From the NCBI RefSeq assembly GCF_000165425.1, contig NW_001799233.1, positions 437,256-501,255 of the forward strand: a DNA stretch of 64,000 nt, in the 5' to 3' direction. The position numbers and the translations under genes are program-made. This document shows positions 1 through 13,200 of the stretch, piece after piece (position 1 is the first letter of the stretch; every line of letters starts with the position of its first letter). Below the pieces are notes generated by a model, which made no database searches, had not been told where the DNA came from, and worked only from the letters and a program-made list of their open reading frames with translations. Origin of the DNA: Paramecium tetraurelia. Lineage: Eukaryota; Ciliophora; Oligohymenophorea; Peniculida; Parameciidae.

Positions 1-3000
1 GTGTAGCATCCTTAACGAGGAGTATGCATTTTTGTTTAGATTGGAGATGCTGCAGATTTATCATCCATTATATTAAGGGAGAGTCGATGATTCCAAACCA
101 TATTACAAATAATTTGTCTTCCTCCCAAATTTCGTTAATCCGGAATAAACATAATATAAAATTATTAATCCTCAACAACAATCAGATAAATTCAAAATTT
201 GAAACTAACTACGAAATTCAATCTGATTTCTATCCAAAACTTCACCCAAATCACCCTCAATGCAGAAGAATTAAAACAAATTAGAAAGTTAGCTAAATAA
301 CAATTATTGAAAGACTCATAAAATCTTCACACATCATACGAATTTAAATGGTCATTGTGTAATAATAAAAGAATTTTGAACTAAATATAGGAACTGAGGT
401 TATCAAAATAAAATGTATATTGCGCATTATCTGCCAATAATGTAATAAACTTTCGAAGATTTATGAATAATCCTGATTTATAGATTATTTATAATTAGAC
501 AATTGCTTTTACAATATCTAAGAGAAAATACTCTACTCTTGTATAAGAAAAGAAATAAGATTTTCAAAGAAATTAAGGGATATTATAAAATTTAATTGAT
601 AAATTGAAAATTTATTCTTTAAATTTATTTAATAAATATGCAAGGGAATACTATTAAGTATTATAAATCATTAACAGCTAATTATTTAATTAGATGATAA
701 TTAATTTTACAATATACTTCATTTTTGTTTGATATTTTGATTCAATATTTAAGTAAAAAACATTGCAAAATAAATGGTTAATCTCTATCTAAAAGAAGGC
801 TATGAGTATAATTTTAATAACATCTAGAAATAGTGTGCCGCGATCTTGTTCTAGACTTTTAAGGAAGTTAAACAAAAGTATTTTAACACATATTCAAATT
901 AAGAACAAATCAAAAATAGGCTATAATAATTTACATGTTCAATCACAAAGGTCTATATGTAAAATGAATAAATCTTAACATTAAACAGATAGTATATTTA
1001 AGTGTGGCTAATAGATGTAATATTGTAATGAGGAAGTATTTATCTAAGAAAATGATGTTTTTCTTGTATCTTATATTGATATTATATTTTAATTTCATTA
1101 TTAAGAATAGCTAATATCAAGTCTACTAATTATTCGGTTGATTCTTTATTCTCTAATGATTCTTAATTCTCTATGATTAATTTCTTCATTTTCTTTCAGA
1201 AAAATGTGTATAATTTTAGGTATTCAATATCTTAATTATAAAAGTGTTCAAAAATGAAAAGATTCATTGTTTCTGGTTTACAACTAAATATTATTGTAAT
1301 TAGTAACCAAATTATTATCCTAAAAAATTTCAAAGATGATTCTTTTAACTATTTTAATTGGGTTTGGTAGTGCTTTGATGATTAAATAAACTCATACCAC
1401 TAGAGGTATAAATGTAATAGAAATTGATTTGAACAATTATGACGAATTTACTATTGGTCAATCAACTCTAGTAATTAGTTTGACATATAACTCTATTATT
1501 TCGTACCCTATACTTTCATATTGCTCTATAACGAATTTAAACATTATAAAAAGTATAATAAGCTCGATATCTCAAGTTAAAACTTAAATAGAATCAAATA
1601 AGTATATTGTTTACAATACTTAGGAAATAGTGTATTTTTGATAACAATGCTATATTAAATTAATAGAGCTAGCAATAAATCATATTATATGATTATAATG
1701 AAGAGCAGTCTGAGTGGATTTACAACAAATTTAGTATTTTTGGTATTAAGGAAAGAAAATTCTCAATTTACATTTTTTCAAGTGAAGACGCAGAATATTA
1801 AATAACAATTGCCGATTAAGCGCCGTTAACGTGCTTTTCTAAGTATAAGGTTAATTATTGATAGAAGTTGTAACAATGTTGGGATATGCTCATAAAGTCA
1901 ACCTTCGTTTTGTGTATGCAATGGGAATTTATTTGGAACTAATTGTTAAATTTCATCACTTCCCTACAAGGCAAATGAATAATAAATCGTAATATATGTG
2001 ATAATAATTAGGTAACTCTCGAAAGCCAAAAAGAGGTTTTAATTTCAATACCACTGAACTTGAATAATACGAATTCATTAGACATAAACATAAATGCTAA
2101 TTAAAAAATCGATTGTTTTTTGGCATGCCAATTTGAGAAAGATTACCTTCCATTTCATGATAGTTAATTTTATGATTTGAATAAGATAGATAATGGAAAG
2201 ATCCCATACTCAAGTGAGAAAGTTTAGGAATGTTTAAGTCTATTTGATGAAATTAATTAAGAACTAGGCTAATAAATGGCTCCACTACTTTTATTATTGT
2301 TTTATAATAAATAAGCAACGAATGTTTTAATAACACTGAGTGTTGACACAAAAAAAAATGATCACTCAGATGATAGAGTTATATATTACATTCTTGCTGG
2401 TGCATTTGCATCCTTGATATTGGCTTTTGTATTGATAGGTTGCGCACTTATTTACAAAAGGAGGAACAATAAATAATTTGAGCAATATTCATCAGATCGA
2501 AGAAATAGCACAGAAAAATCACAAAAAGAGGGGAAATTTCATGAAAGATAATTCTCTGGAGATTTTATCCCTGTTGAATTATATGAATAAGTGATACAAG
2601 AGTATCCAGGATTGAATATGATCACAGAATGTTAGATCTGTTTAGTTGAATTTGATAATCAGGATTTAGTGAAACTGACTTATTGTTTGCATCTATTTCA
2701 TTAATCTTGTTTAGACGAATGGAGAAAGAAATTGTAGGTACAATGTTCTGTAATTTAGATATGTCCTGTTTGTAGAGGAGACTTGACCAAATAAAAGTAT
2801 AAGGAGAGATAAAAGGATTAGGAAATATTTTAATTTGGAGTAATTGCTGGAGATGACATCTAAATTGATAATAAAAAGATAGAAGAAATCATCAAAAGGG
2901 AATAGAGAATTAAACAATTGTAAATAACTATATTTAAAATTAGACAACTTGCTCAATCATCCTCTGTAATAAATACTCTGAAAGAAAGTTCTCCATCACC

Positions 3001-3052
3001 ATCATCAGGAGAACCTTTGAAATTAAAATTTTAATAAAAATAATAAAAGTGA
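1..3052 (+). CDS. 3' part of EGF-like / single-TM / RING-H2 membrane protein (start outside window)
   Basis: The gene enters from the left edge and ends at TGA 3050-3052. Pieces in different frames are joined by short introns, for example a 22-nt GTATAA..GATAG near 1840 and a 23-nt GTAATA..TTAG near 1990. The lumenal or extracellular part ends in a Cys-rich EGF-like segment near 1865-1955 (SCNNVGIC.., CVCNGNLFGTNC). A hydrophobic helix at about 2390-2455 (ILAGAFASLILAFVLIGCAL) is followed by basic residues and, at about 2630-2790, a RING-H2 finger (CQICLVEF.., HLFHQSC, CPVCRGDL). By family knowledge this suggests a membrane-anchored E3 ubiquitin ligase with a large extracellular region. The N-terminal half, before about 1600, matches nothing I recognise, although a W.C pattern near 1350 recalls REJ-type domains. 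A frame slip near 195 has no obvious intron. The C-terminal assignment is solid; the exon structure upstream of 1700 is uncertain. Confidence 0.75.
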
Positions 3053-3220
3053 ATAATCTTATTTAAATAATCAATATAGAATCATATATGAGTGTGATCA
3101 AGTATTCTTGTAAATAAATAAAATTATAAAAATTGATTTACTGGCTCATAGTATGATTCAATCAGAATAATTTATTAAAGCTAATTTGGTTGACACTTTT
3201 ATTATTATTAATAATTTTAT

Positions 3221-3917
3221 ATGAAAATGAAGAAAATTTTTCCTTCAAATACTTAAAACTATAACTCAGTTCCTCAATTCGAATAAGATAATGCTACTGT
3301 GCTAAGGATGTATCAATCAACGATTTCTAAACCTCCCCTTTCCGTTGTTCCTAGCGAGGCCAGTCAAACTTATTACTAAATCATCGAAAAAAATAAATTG
3401 TAATACCTTGAATACTACAATCAATTCAACGAAATGAGATTCATGGAAAACATGGCAGGTTTTTTGAATTAATAACTTAAGGCTTAAAATCAAGATAGCA
3501 AAAATAAGTTCTTTTAGAAAATTTTCTCAATATGTTTGATGATATGATCTCTTGCCTCGTCGTTATCTAAAATACTCTGCTTCTCATTAACTTTGATCAA
3601 CCCGATTTTCAATAAATTTATAATATTACTCCAAGCACAATGGCTGACATATTATTTAAAGACATTAAGGTAAGAGAATCCTTATTCATTATTATTAGAC
3701 TTTAGAAGGGCTTCATTTGGAAATACAATTCTCTTCGTCTCTTCGATTTTTAGAAACAGTGTTGGAGGCTCTTGAATTCAACCCAGAGCACTCCAACAAA
3801 ATACATTAATTGGATGTAAAATAATGGTCTCAAAAGTGTTATAATCATCTCAATAATTTCATGATTGCTCAATAACAAATTAAAAATTCTTAACGATCCT
3901 GTTGTTGCTTTAAATGA
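3221..3917 (+). CDS. unknown protein with Cys-Cys-Cys C-terminus
   Basis: 214 residues with the proposed introns. Start ATG 3221, stop TGA 3915-3917. One clear intron lies at 3670-3698 (GTAAGA..TTAG, 29 nt). A second, at 3459-3481, has atypical ends (GTT..AAG) but is needed to join the frames and makes the total length divisible by three. The protein is mostly helical and polar, with a hydrophobic stretch in the middle (ISCLVVIQNTLLLINF). It ends in SCCCFK, so a palmitoylated or otherwise lipidated tail is possible; this is inference. The next gene starts 36 bp downstream on the same strand. No family is recognised. An alternative reading without the odd intron would need a frameshift near 3520. 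Confidence 0.55.
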
Positions 3918-3953
3918 AATAAGATTATTTATATATATTTAAAATAAGTAATT

Positions 3954-4733
3954 ATGTAATTCCCCAAGAATCCCAATCAAAAGTAATTGCAGCCTCACTT
4001 TCGAAGTCAGTCTTTGAATAAATCTTAATCCTAAAGAAATCCTCCTCAATTTATACCCCAACTACTCCAATAACAATAAACTCTCTAAAAATCAATAAAC
4101 TATGATGAAAAAGAATTACAAATAACAAATAAAAGATTACACATTTTTGGTGATTTAGTCCTTCCTTCAACTAAATTTACAAAATAACAAAATCAATCCA
4201 TTGCTGACGAACTCTGCGATAAGGTATCATCCCTAAGAAAATACGCTAATGTAAATATGACCAGATAAAAAGGTCGAGGAAGACTAAAAACTTAGATTAA
4301 TGATTTTGAAAATTCGATTGTAAGTTGTTAACGATTAATTACAGATCCTGGCATTATTTCATAGAAAACACCTAATTAATAACTATTGATTGACAAAGAA
4401 CAAGTGATTTAAAATGGTGTTAAATATCCATATCAAATATACTTAATCAACGACTAAAGGAAGAAATTTATTTCCGATCTTTTAAAGAGCACCAATCTAA
4501 TTGATATTTAAGATGGGTTCAATTTAACCCAGATAAAGCAAGATTTAGGCTAAAGACTAAGAACTTAAGTTCGGTCTAATTAAATAGAAAAAACTAAAAA
4601 AGAATTAACATCAAAGAAATGCATGAACAACGCATTGTATTCCTTATTAGCATTAAATAAACAATCTCAAGAGACAGTCAAAATGAAATATAGATAGAAT
4701 CTTCCAAAGGATTCTAGATTCTATATTATATGA
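3954..4733 (+). CDS. unknown basic, Gln-rich protein
   Basis: An uninterrupted frame of 259 codons from ATG 3954 to TGA 4731-4733 under the ciliate code. The N-terminal third is rich in Gln, Pro, Ser and Asn. A short basic patch near residue 105 (RQKGRGRLK) resembles an AT-hook-like or nuclear-localisation segment, but this is weak. The rest is mixed helical sequence ending SRFYII. The frame could also be read as a continuation of the gene before it, because the preceding TGA at 3915 is in the same frame, but a separate start is simpler. No recognised domain. Confidence 0.55.
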
Positions 4734-5627
4734 ATTATGTTTGTATCTAACTTATTTTTACATTTGTTAAACTATTTCGTTGTATAAAATCTATACTAAT
4801 TATTATCAAAAAATATTTGAATTTATTTAATATTTGAAATAGGCTAATATAATAATTATTATTTACTTACAATTTCATGTATTTTGACATTTATTATAGA
4901 ATGAGATTTTGAGGAGTAATAAAAAGAGTTATTTCTAAATATTAACATAGATCAGCAATATTAATATTTTAAGATTCCTAAATCATAAAGAATTATAATA
5001 TTAAGTTTAAAGAACTCATAATTTTAATTTAATAAATTGAATTATCTTTTAATTTTGATATTATTAAATAAATATTAATCTTTTTCAATCTATTATTGAT
5101 TCTATCAACAAATGTGATAAATTTATTAGGGTGGAGGGATTAATTTTGAGCACATAATAAAAAACAAACTTTTATATTCTTTCTAATTTTTAATGAACTT
5201 GATTAAATTTTTCAGCTGAACACTCGTATATTCATCAAACCATTACTATTATTAGATCTATCAGTGTGTATGATGGTATTATAATAAACAAAACTAACTT
5301 ATCGTAATTCGATATTTTATTTTACTTATTTTCATTATTTTAATACTTTCAAACTTGAATTTTAATCCTATAGCTCATCCAGTTTGGTTTATATTCTCCT
5401 TTACTTCAAACTTCTAGTATTTAAATAAATTCTATTTTTGTATAATCAATACAATTATATGAAGTCATACAAATTAAAAGAACTAACAAAGCTGTGAAAT
5501 ATTTATTATTTTTCTTCAAATTAAATCAATTTTCACTGAAATAGTTTAAAGTATCTATAGTAGTGAATATAACGTATATTAGTTTATGAATAATAATTAA
5601 TCATAACAATCATTAATTAAAATTCAA
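4734..5627. other. AT-rich intergenic stretch, no gene seen
   Basis: About 0.9 kb of strongly AT-rich sequence between two genes on the + strand. I found no frame with convincing codon use, no tRNA-like fold and no repeat. It presumably holds the 3' end of the upstream gene and the promoter of the downstream one. Confidence 0.5.
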
Positions 5628-6956
5628 ATGAGAAAAGAAGATCAAATACATCTCTCGTCCTTACAGATTTGGAATGGTATGGACACTCCTGTTCATTAGA
5701 GCTCTAACATTTTTAGTGAAAAGTTTAAATAGAGTTCAGAATTTCATTATAATTGCAATCAACCATTTTGTTTACAGCATCCTGAAAAAAAAGTAAGAAA
5801 TCTTTAATTAAATAAAGGCTAAATACGTCTTACTGAATGCTGAAGGACCAAATGAAAAGCTTTGTACTAAATGCGCTGTTGTTTTTGCATAATAAGGACA
5901 TAAAATTTAATTAATTGAGGAGGGTACATTAATGGTTCTAAATATCTTGTAGATAATGCTAAGAAGAAATAAACTGACTCATTTATAGATTAACTACTCC
6001 AGACCAAAAGCGAAATCGACAACATCCATTCAAATTTCCTGTGCACTGAGGCAAATTTAAAAAAATTTTATAATGACCAATATACTTAGGTAGTTAAAAC
6101 ATTCGGAAACATTGAAAAGTAACTACATCTTGTAATCGATTTTATTTATTTTTAGTGTAAATCTGAGTTACTTTTTGCTTTGTCACAATAACTCTGGTCA
6201 GGAATATAGTAAACAAATTAACTAAAAGTATAAGCTAAATAAATAGATCATCAAATAGCAACATATATTAATGATATTAAGAATCATTACGAAAAAATAG
6301 TGTAGATGAGTCCTCTCCCCTTCAATTAAATCATGGGGGGATACAGCAGCAAACTCTTTAAACTTTAATAGTGCCTTAAAGAAATCTAAGAAAACAAGAT
6401 GACTTATCTTCATTATGAAGGTAAATTGGTTGGCTTTGATCAATTCCTAAAAGACTTAAGCTTTTTGAACGAAAAGGATTAGCCATACAATATGAGAAAT
6501 CACGAAAGTACCAGATCTAGTTCAGAACAGAAAACCTGCAAAAGTGTAGAGAAGGAGAAGAGACACTTAAGTCAACCTACTAGTAAGGAAGTGAAATGCT
6601 TTGAGAATTCTGATAAGAAAATGACATAAAATTTTAAAATAACTGAATAATCAATTGAGGAATGGATGGAAAATTCAAATTCAAAGTAGAGGAAAACAGA
6701 GCCTACTGAGAAATTAGCAAGTCCTAATATTTTGGCTATTAAATTTGTCAAAAAGCAAATGCCTCCCAATAGAGCATCTATGAAGTAAGAAACAAATCAA
6801 GCTATGCTTAATAAACTAATTTCTGAATTTTCATAGATCAAGAAGGATAGAGTTAAGAAAATGTAATCGAAAACACCTGAATTAGGAAAAACTGTTTAAT
6901 AGACAATTCCTAATAAATTTTCCCCAAAGTTTCTTTATAAAAATTATTATAAATGA
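5628..6956 (+). CDS. Cys/His-rich (B-box-like) coiled-coil protein, unknown function
   Basis: 424 residues from ATG 5628 to TGA 6954-6956 after removing introns at 5793-5817 (25 nt) and a 29-nt GTACAT..TGTAG just downstream of 5930. The spliced length is an exact multiple of three. Residues about 45-90 carry a Cys/His pattern (HYNCNQPFCLQHPEKK, then LCTKCAVVFAQQGHK) that looks like a zinc-binding B-box-type module. A helical region and a long polar tail rich in Lys, Glu and Ser follow. The same layout, an N-terminal zinc module then a coiled coil, recurs in the TLDc protein at 41832-44335, but no TLDc domain is seen here. The binding partner is unknown. Confidence 0.7.
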
Positions 6957-6988
6957 TTAATTAATAACTCATTAGCAAATTTTGTGAG

Positions 6989-9984
6989 TCAATTTTTAAT
7001 AAATTATGATTTATCATTATGAAAGAGATTCTCTAAATTATATTCTTTATTAAACTTATGAATGTCCTTGTATTATTCCACTAGCAATTTTATCTTTTAG
7101 TAATTATGATTTCATACTTCGTAACTTTAGAATGTATCAAAGCGAAGAGGCTCTTTAAAATTTTCGAAATTAAATATAACTTAGCTAGGATAAGATATAA
7201 CCCAATTAAATTTACTGTAATCCAATTCTCTGAATTTTATTTTCTTCTATGGGTTTAAAAAGTAAATCTTTTTAGCTGAAAATCCCAAATACATCGTAGC
7301 ATGTACCTCCATTCCTGTTTATTTGAAATATGTTTAAGTTTATTCATAGGTTTACACCTAAAAAATGGCCATACTACCCTAAGTAAAAGTTTATGAAGCA
7401 TTGATGATGATCAAAGCAGCCAAACATCTTTTGTCAGTAAATTTAAATTATGAATTATCCTTTTTTTACAGTCTCTCAACTCTATTTAATTACTAGAATG
7501 ATAAAACACATAATTTTTACACTAATTTTATCTAATTATTCATTCAATGAAACTATGCATTCCTTTGTGAATTCCTTCCATTCAGAATCAGATTTCCCTG
7601 AATATACATCCTGAGGTATAACTTTGGTGATTTTGTCTAGTTACAGATTGTTGAGAGAAACTTCAATTTTGTCTTGATACTGAAACATATGAGAATTGAG
7701 ATTACCTTTATATGATAATACAGTGCAGCAAATAGACAATAGTCTTTGAATCCTAAGTAATACTTACCATCATAAACATCTTCCAAGATAGAGAATCCAA
7801 GATATATTAATCGAGTAGGGTCTTCTCTGTAATCAAACTCTTCTAGTTCTTGTGGCATATACAAATATTTCCTCATCTTAATGACAACACTCCTCTATAA
7901 ATAAATTAGTACTCTGTGTTAGATGCAGTTATTAATTATTCTAATTTATTGAGCCATCTATGGTTATTTTAGTATTCGTCATCGTAAGCCTTACTAATTA
8001 TTTCATCATCATCAAGAATTCTTTACTTTTTCAACTAATCAACCAAATACAACCGAAAATCTTTATAGTATATTAATTGATTGTATCCAGCGACAAATGG
8101 AAGTACCTCACTTACTCTGGCCTTATCATCTACTCCTATCTCAGTAATAGTTCCATCAGGCATAGTAATAATGACTCGCTTCATATTTGGTTCTGTTGAA
8201 TATTTTTATTGCCAAATTACAACTCTGTTTGGTTATACTTGAGCAATGCTTTTCTTTCTGCTTTCCTTTTCTATACAGACTGCCTTTAAGATCTCTCCAG
8301 CACTCATCTTCAATCTATCTACCAATACTCCTTAGATTTTCAATTCATCTAATCCATCCAAAGTAGTGTTATATTTACTAAAAATTGATTTCTATTGTTC
8401 AATTACTATTTAAGGTAACTCGAAAAAATTAAATGGCAACTCTAAAATCGATGTTAAACATACTTAAATCATTGAGTATCTATGTATCCCCTTAGGCTTC
8501 TTTAGATTAGAGTAATGTTTATAAAAATCCTTCGATTACAAATTTACGTTCTTCAATTGATTTTGTCTTTTAATAAGTAAGCCAACTTTAATTAGGGAAT
8601 TTTGGAAATTCAATCATTGGATACTTTTTTGAATATTTCTAATACATTGCTTCAACTTCACTATATCTAACGAATATCTTGGATTAAATAACAAATTTAC
8701 ATTTTAATAAACTTTGTTTATGGAGATCTCGGTTATGTATTAAGTATGTTTTTAGAAAGACTGGAAATTTCTTTCCTCAGTTCCCACAATTACAACTTAA
8801 ACTGGATATCTCATAAATGTCAATTTTCCTGACTTCAATTCCCTTTAGCATTCTTATTCTCTATTAAATTAAATGAGCTTTTCAAATTGTTCAATTGCTT
8901 TTTTCTTAATTGATAAGGACTCTGCAAAACACTATAACACTTCTCCAACACCTACAATTTAAAACAAATTGTTAAAATATTTAGTGTCTGGCTGATCTTT
9001 GACAAAAGACAGTGAATCCAATTTGACTTAATTAAATAATTTATTCTCATGAATCACAATTAAAAGATCGGTTAAAGCATGTACTTAAACAATTAACTCT
9101 TTATTTGCTTAAATAATGTTTAATTTCTCTTCAAATTTATAGATTCTCAATGGATCTGAGAGTAAATCCATTTTATTTAATTTAAATTGATCACACAATT
9201 CACTAATTTACAGTCTTCCAATATAGATATCAATAGATTTATTGTTCTCTTCATTGATGTCCCTAAAGTATTTATGTAAAAATTTAATATTCTTCATGTC
9301 TGGATGATCGTCTTCTGTGTGTTTTTCCAAGTCTTTGAATAATAAAATGTATTTAGGCAATCTTTAGACTGGTTTGACTAAGAAACTAGACAAATCCATC
9401 CCTCTTAATTCTGGACTTATGAGAGTTAAAAACTATTTGAACTTTTAATCACTTTGCTTTAACTTATCAACAAGTTAATTAGATTTGCTGAATTAACTAC
9501 AATAATCGAAATAGCATCTGAATCCTTTAGAACTCACATTCATCAACTGTTTTGTGTTTCCTTCGAAAACAACCTTAGAATTAATACAACTAATTACCCA
9601 ATATGGTTTATAAATGTCCTTTGCATTTCCAATATATCCTTGATAACTAAATTCTAAGGCTCTTAGGAATTCCTAATTCCATTACGATATTTGGTTGCAA
9701 TTCATAAATATAGTTTTGATATTCTCTTAATTGATGTATTACTAGGCCAACACCAACACTTTCTCACTCAATATTTTGATATCATTGCAATATTGTTTTT
9801 CCGTGTTATAAATTTCAGCAATCACATTCTTTCTATATCTGTGATTCTTTTTGAGTTTTTGATATGCCTTGACATCTTGTTTACCTTTAAACCATCTTTA
9901 TAATTTGGCTGCTGCTCTCTTGACTTTCACTGGAATGTTCTATGAACCAAGAGCCTGATTAGGTTAGTTATTAGATTATATCAT
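6989..9984 (-). CDS. IQ / RhoGEF (DH-PH) - PX - FERM multidomain protein
   Basis: 950 residues with six introns of 20-28 nt. Start ATG 9984-9982, stop TGA at 6989. Near the N-terminus there is an IQ-like basic helix (AAAKLQRWFKGKQDV). A Dbl-homology domain spans residues about 50-230, recognised by AEIYNTEKQYCNDIKIL and FLVKPVQRLPKYILLFKDLE, and a PH-like region follows. A PX domain lies at about 390-505 (IFVRYSEVEAMYQKYSKKYP..EFPKFP). The C-terminal half is a FERM module: ubiquitin-like F1 (RVIITMPDGTITEIGV), helical F2 (GKYYLGFKDYCLFAALYY) and PH-like F3 (LGFSAKKIYFLNPQKKIKF). By family knowledge, DH-PH exchanges GDP for GTP on Rho/Rac GTPases, PX binds phosphoinositides, and FERM links membrane proteins to the cytoskeleton. 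One 20-nt intron near 7885 ends GAG rather than TAG. The gene is divergent from the IP3-receptor gene, 246 bp away. Confidence 0.88.
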
Positions 9985-10230
9985 TAATATTAAAAAAATA
10001 GAAGCATAATTATCTGTTTTGTTTGAAAATTCACTTATTAGGAATCATATCGATATTTTTATTAGAAGATGTTGATTATTTGAATTTAAATTGCTTGAAT
10101 TAATTATTTCTGCTTAAATTGGTGTTTGTGTATATTCTAAGAATTATGTATTGATTATAAAAAGGTGAAAGGATGGGTTTTGTATTGGAATCCAGGATTG
10201 AAAAAATATTATATAATAATTATATTATTT

Positions 10231-13200
10231 ATGGAAGAACAGTTGTTATAACCTGTTACTTATGGATCCGTGATCTATTTATCGACAGAGAGCAATCTGA
10301 ATAGTTTCATGTTCAGCGATGGATTCATGGATAAGAGTGTGAAACTTAAGAGCTTTGAATCCATTTGCTAAGTGGTAACTTATGATTACTTAAGTAGGAT
10401 TATTATGATTTTTCTTTCAGCTTATTCATGGTACTTCCTTTTTCAAGCATTCAATCATTCGAGCATCAGGCCAATGTGATTCAGGAATGGAGAAAGAAAT
10501 TGATTGATAATAATGAGAATAGTAATTATAGTTAAATATTTTAGAGCTGGAAAAAAGAAGAGAAGCAATCTAAGAGATGTGGAATAAATTAGAATCAGAA
10601 TATTAATTCAATTTGGGTGTTATTCAGAAAAGTTATAATGCTTCTATATGCTTTGCGAGTAGTAACTTCATGTTGTTGCACATAAACTCCCTCAAATTCC
10701 TCACTTTGTATCAGGATGACAACAACAATCTATTGTAACATATGAAGTAATCCTAATAGTCTTCAATTAACCGAGAATCCTGATGAGTGTTGTTTCTTCA
10801 ACTTTGATCCCTCCTTGAAATTGCAAAGAGGTAGGTCTGACAATTTCGTATACGAGGATGAGATTGTATATATAGCATGTGCAAAAAAATACAGCGGCAA
10901 GTCCCCCTACTTGAGCATAATTTAAAATGACACTATTATTGGTTTGATAGATTCAAAAGAGAATTGGAAAGTCAATATCTACGAACAACCATTCAAAGAG
11001 TCCACCTACATGAGGGTTGGCTCCTGCGTTTGGATCTTAAGTTCCGAAATGCCTTTATTCTTCACCTGCTAAAGACCTGATGATCCCTATTATCAAATGT
11101 ATATGACCTCCAAGAACCCCAATTTCGCCAAGGAGAAAAAAGGCATCTTGTATGAGTGGCAGCAAAATGACAAAAAGGATTTGAAGGAACAATTCCTTAA
11201 TTAGCCTCGAGAATTGTTATTGGATGGATTGCAAATTCTATTGACCCTAATCAAAACACCTAAAATTGGGTAGTCGGATGAATTAAGTCCTTTTGGCTTA
11301 TGGAAAATAGAATCCAATAATGTTAAGCTTGGAGGAGAGTTGAAATGGGATCAGACTTACAGATTAAAGAACATCATTACAGGATGTTATTTGTCCGTCT
11401 AAGGGAGTCCCACCAATGCCAGATTAATGCCATATAATAGAGCGAATACTAGTTCGAAAAATGCTGATTTTTCATGCACTGAATTTCGATTCGTGCCCAT
11501 TGACAATCTAATTCAATATAAGGGAAAAACCAAGTCGATTTAGAAGATATCGAAGGATGCCTTTTTCATGATTCAACATGCAAAAACTGGATTGTGGGTG
11601 TCACTCAATTAAAATGAAGGCATTCAACAGCCCAATCTATTAGATTATGTTAAGGATATCAATACCTATAGATTTAGAGAAGCCTCCCTACAGTAAGTTT
11701 GGGAGACCTATTGTATTACTGCAAGTTAGAAGCTATTAATAAAATTCGCAGAATATCCTAAATCTGATATAGAGAGACAATAATTTGATTTTCTGTTTGA
11801 AAGAGTTAAGGAGATGATTCAATTTCTGAGTGAATTCTTAACAAACAGTCAGGTTGCCAATATGAGTTTAGATCAAGAGCCATTATAAGTGTGTAGAGGA
11901 AGATAGGATAGATTCAAAGAATAGTACTCCTTGGGTTTGCTTTGTTGGTTGCTGATTGAGATATTCCCGACATTGGATGAATTTGAACTTTATCAGATCA
12001 ATCCAGATGATGGATCCAAATGGACTCTTAAAAGAAGGAAAGGCCATTCTAAGATATGTATAATCATATAATATTTCAATAGAAAACACATCCATCAAAC
12101 AGGAAACAGAAATCATCAAGAAAAGATATGAAATATGTTAGTTAGGATATCAATTGTTAAGTATTGCTGCAACCAGGAATTAGGATAACTAGCAATTCAT
12201 TCTTAAATTCCTAACCAATTTGAGTAACCATATAGGATTTGGTTCATTTGTGACTTAATCATTAAAACAATGTTTCAGGGACAACAAAGAAATCCTGGAA
12301 GATTTGCATCGTCAAAAGATCAATGAAGTTGCACAGAGCTAATATCAAGACATCTTTCAAGCCATGGCTCATCGACTGAAACAATTTGAACCTTATTACA
12401 AGGTGGAAATCTTGGAATTGCTGTCGGCATTCACATCTCAAGAACATTAATCAATATACATAAACTAGGAGAAGATCTTTTAGGCTATTGTTGAAAATAA
12501 GAATTTCCTCTTTGGCCATCTAATGAGAATTGATTACTTAGACAACAATCTTCTGGTTGAGTACAGAGTTTTTGTTGAACGGGAATATGAGAGCAAATAA
12601 CTGTAAATTCAGGAGTTCTTCTTAAAACCTCAAGAATAATAACAAAGACAGATTTTCGATAACAAATTTATCGATTTTAGAATTTAACAATATTTTCTAG
12701 AACAACTAAGATTATATGGAAAGCTATGTCAAAATAGAAATTATGCATGTGTTAAGAATCTTTAGGAGTTATTGCCAAGAAAGGCCTTGTTGTATTATTT
12801 GGGAACTTCAATAGATGATGAAATTAAGGCCATTTTATGTTAGTTAATATTAAATCTGTACATTGATCAAGAGCCAAGGAGTATCATAAACAAGCCAAGT
12901 TTCGTGAGAGTGTTGAATACCTCTAATTACAGTGGGAAGGATGACATTACCGATAGATTTATAGAAATCAATCTTACAAATGACATTCAAGGAACCTATT
13001 AGATCAGAAAATGGTTATTAGAGTATTTGAGGGCCAAAATTGAATATTTGGATGATCCTAATGTCAATGAAGATAAAACAACAAGCATTTACAATGAATT
13101 AACATATGAAGTAATTAGATGTTTAAGTTTGATGGTCAAATTTGGATTGTTTTCTAAACATGCAAATTAGTTGCTGTAAACTACATTGAAATTGAATAAT

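Noticed and set aside
4296-4345. An intron GTAAGTTGTTAACGATTAATTACAG in the gene at 3954-4733
   Set aside because: The frame is open through it and its removal would break the downstream frame, so it is read as coding.
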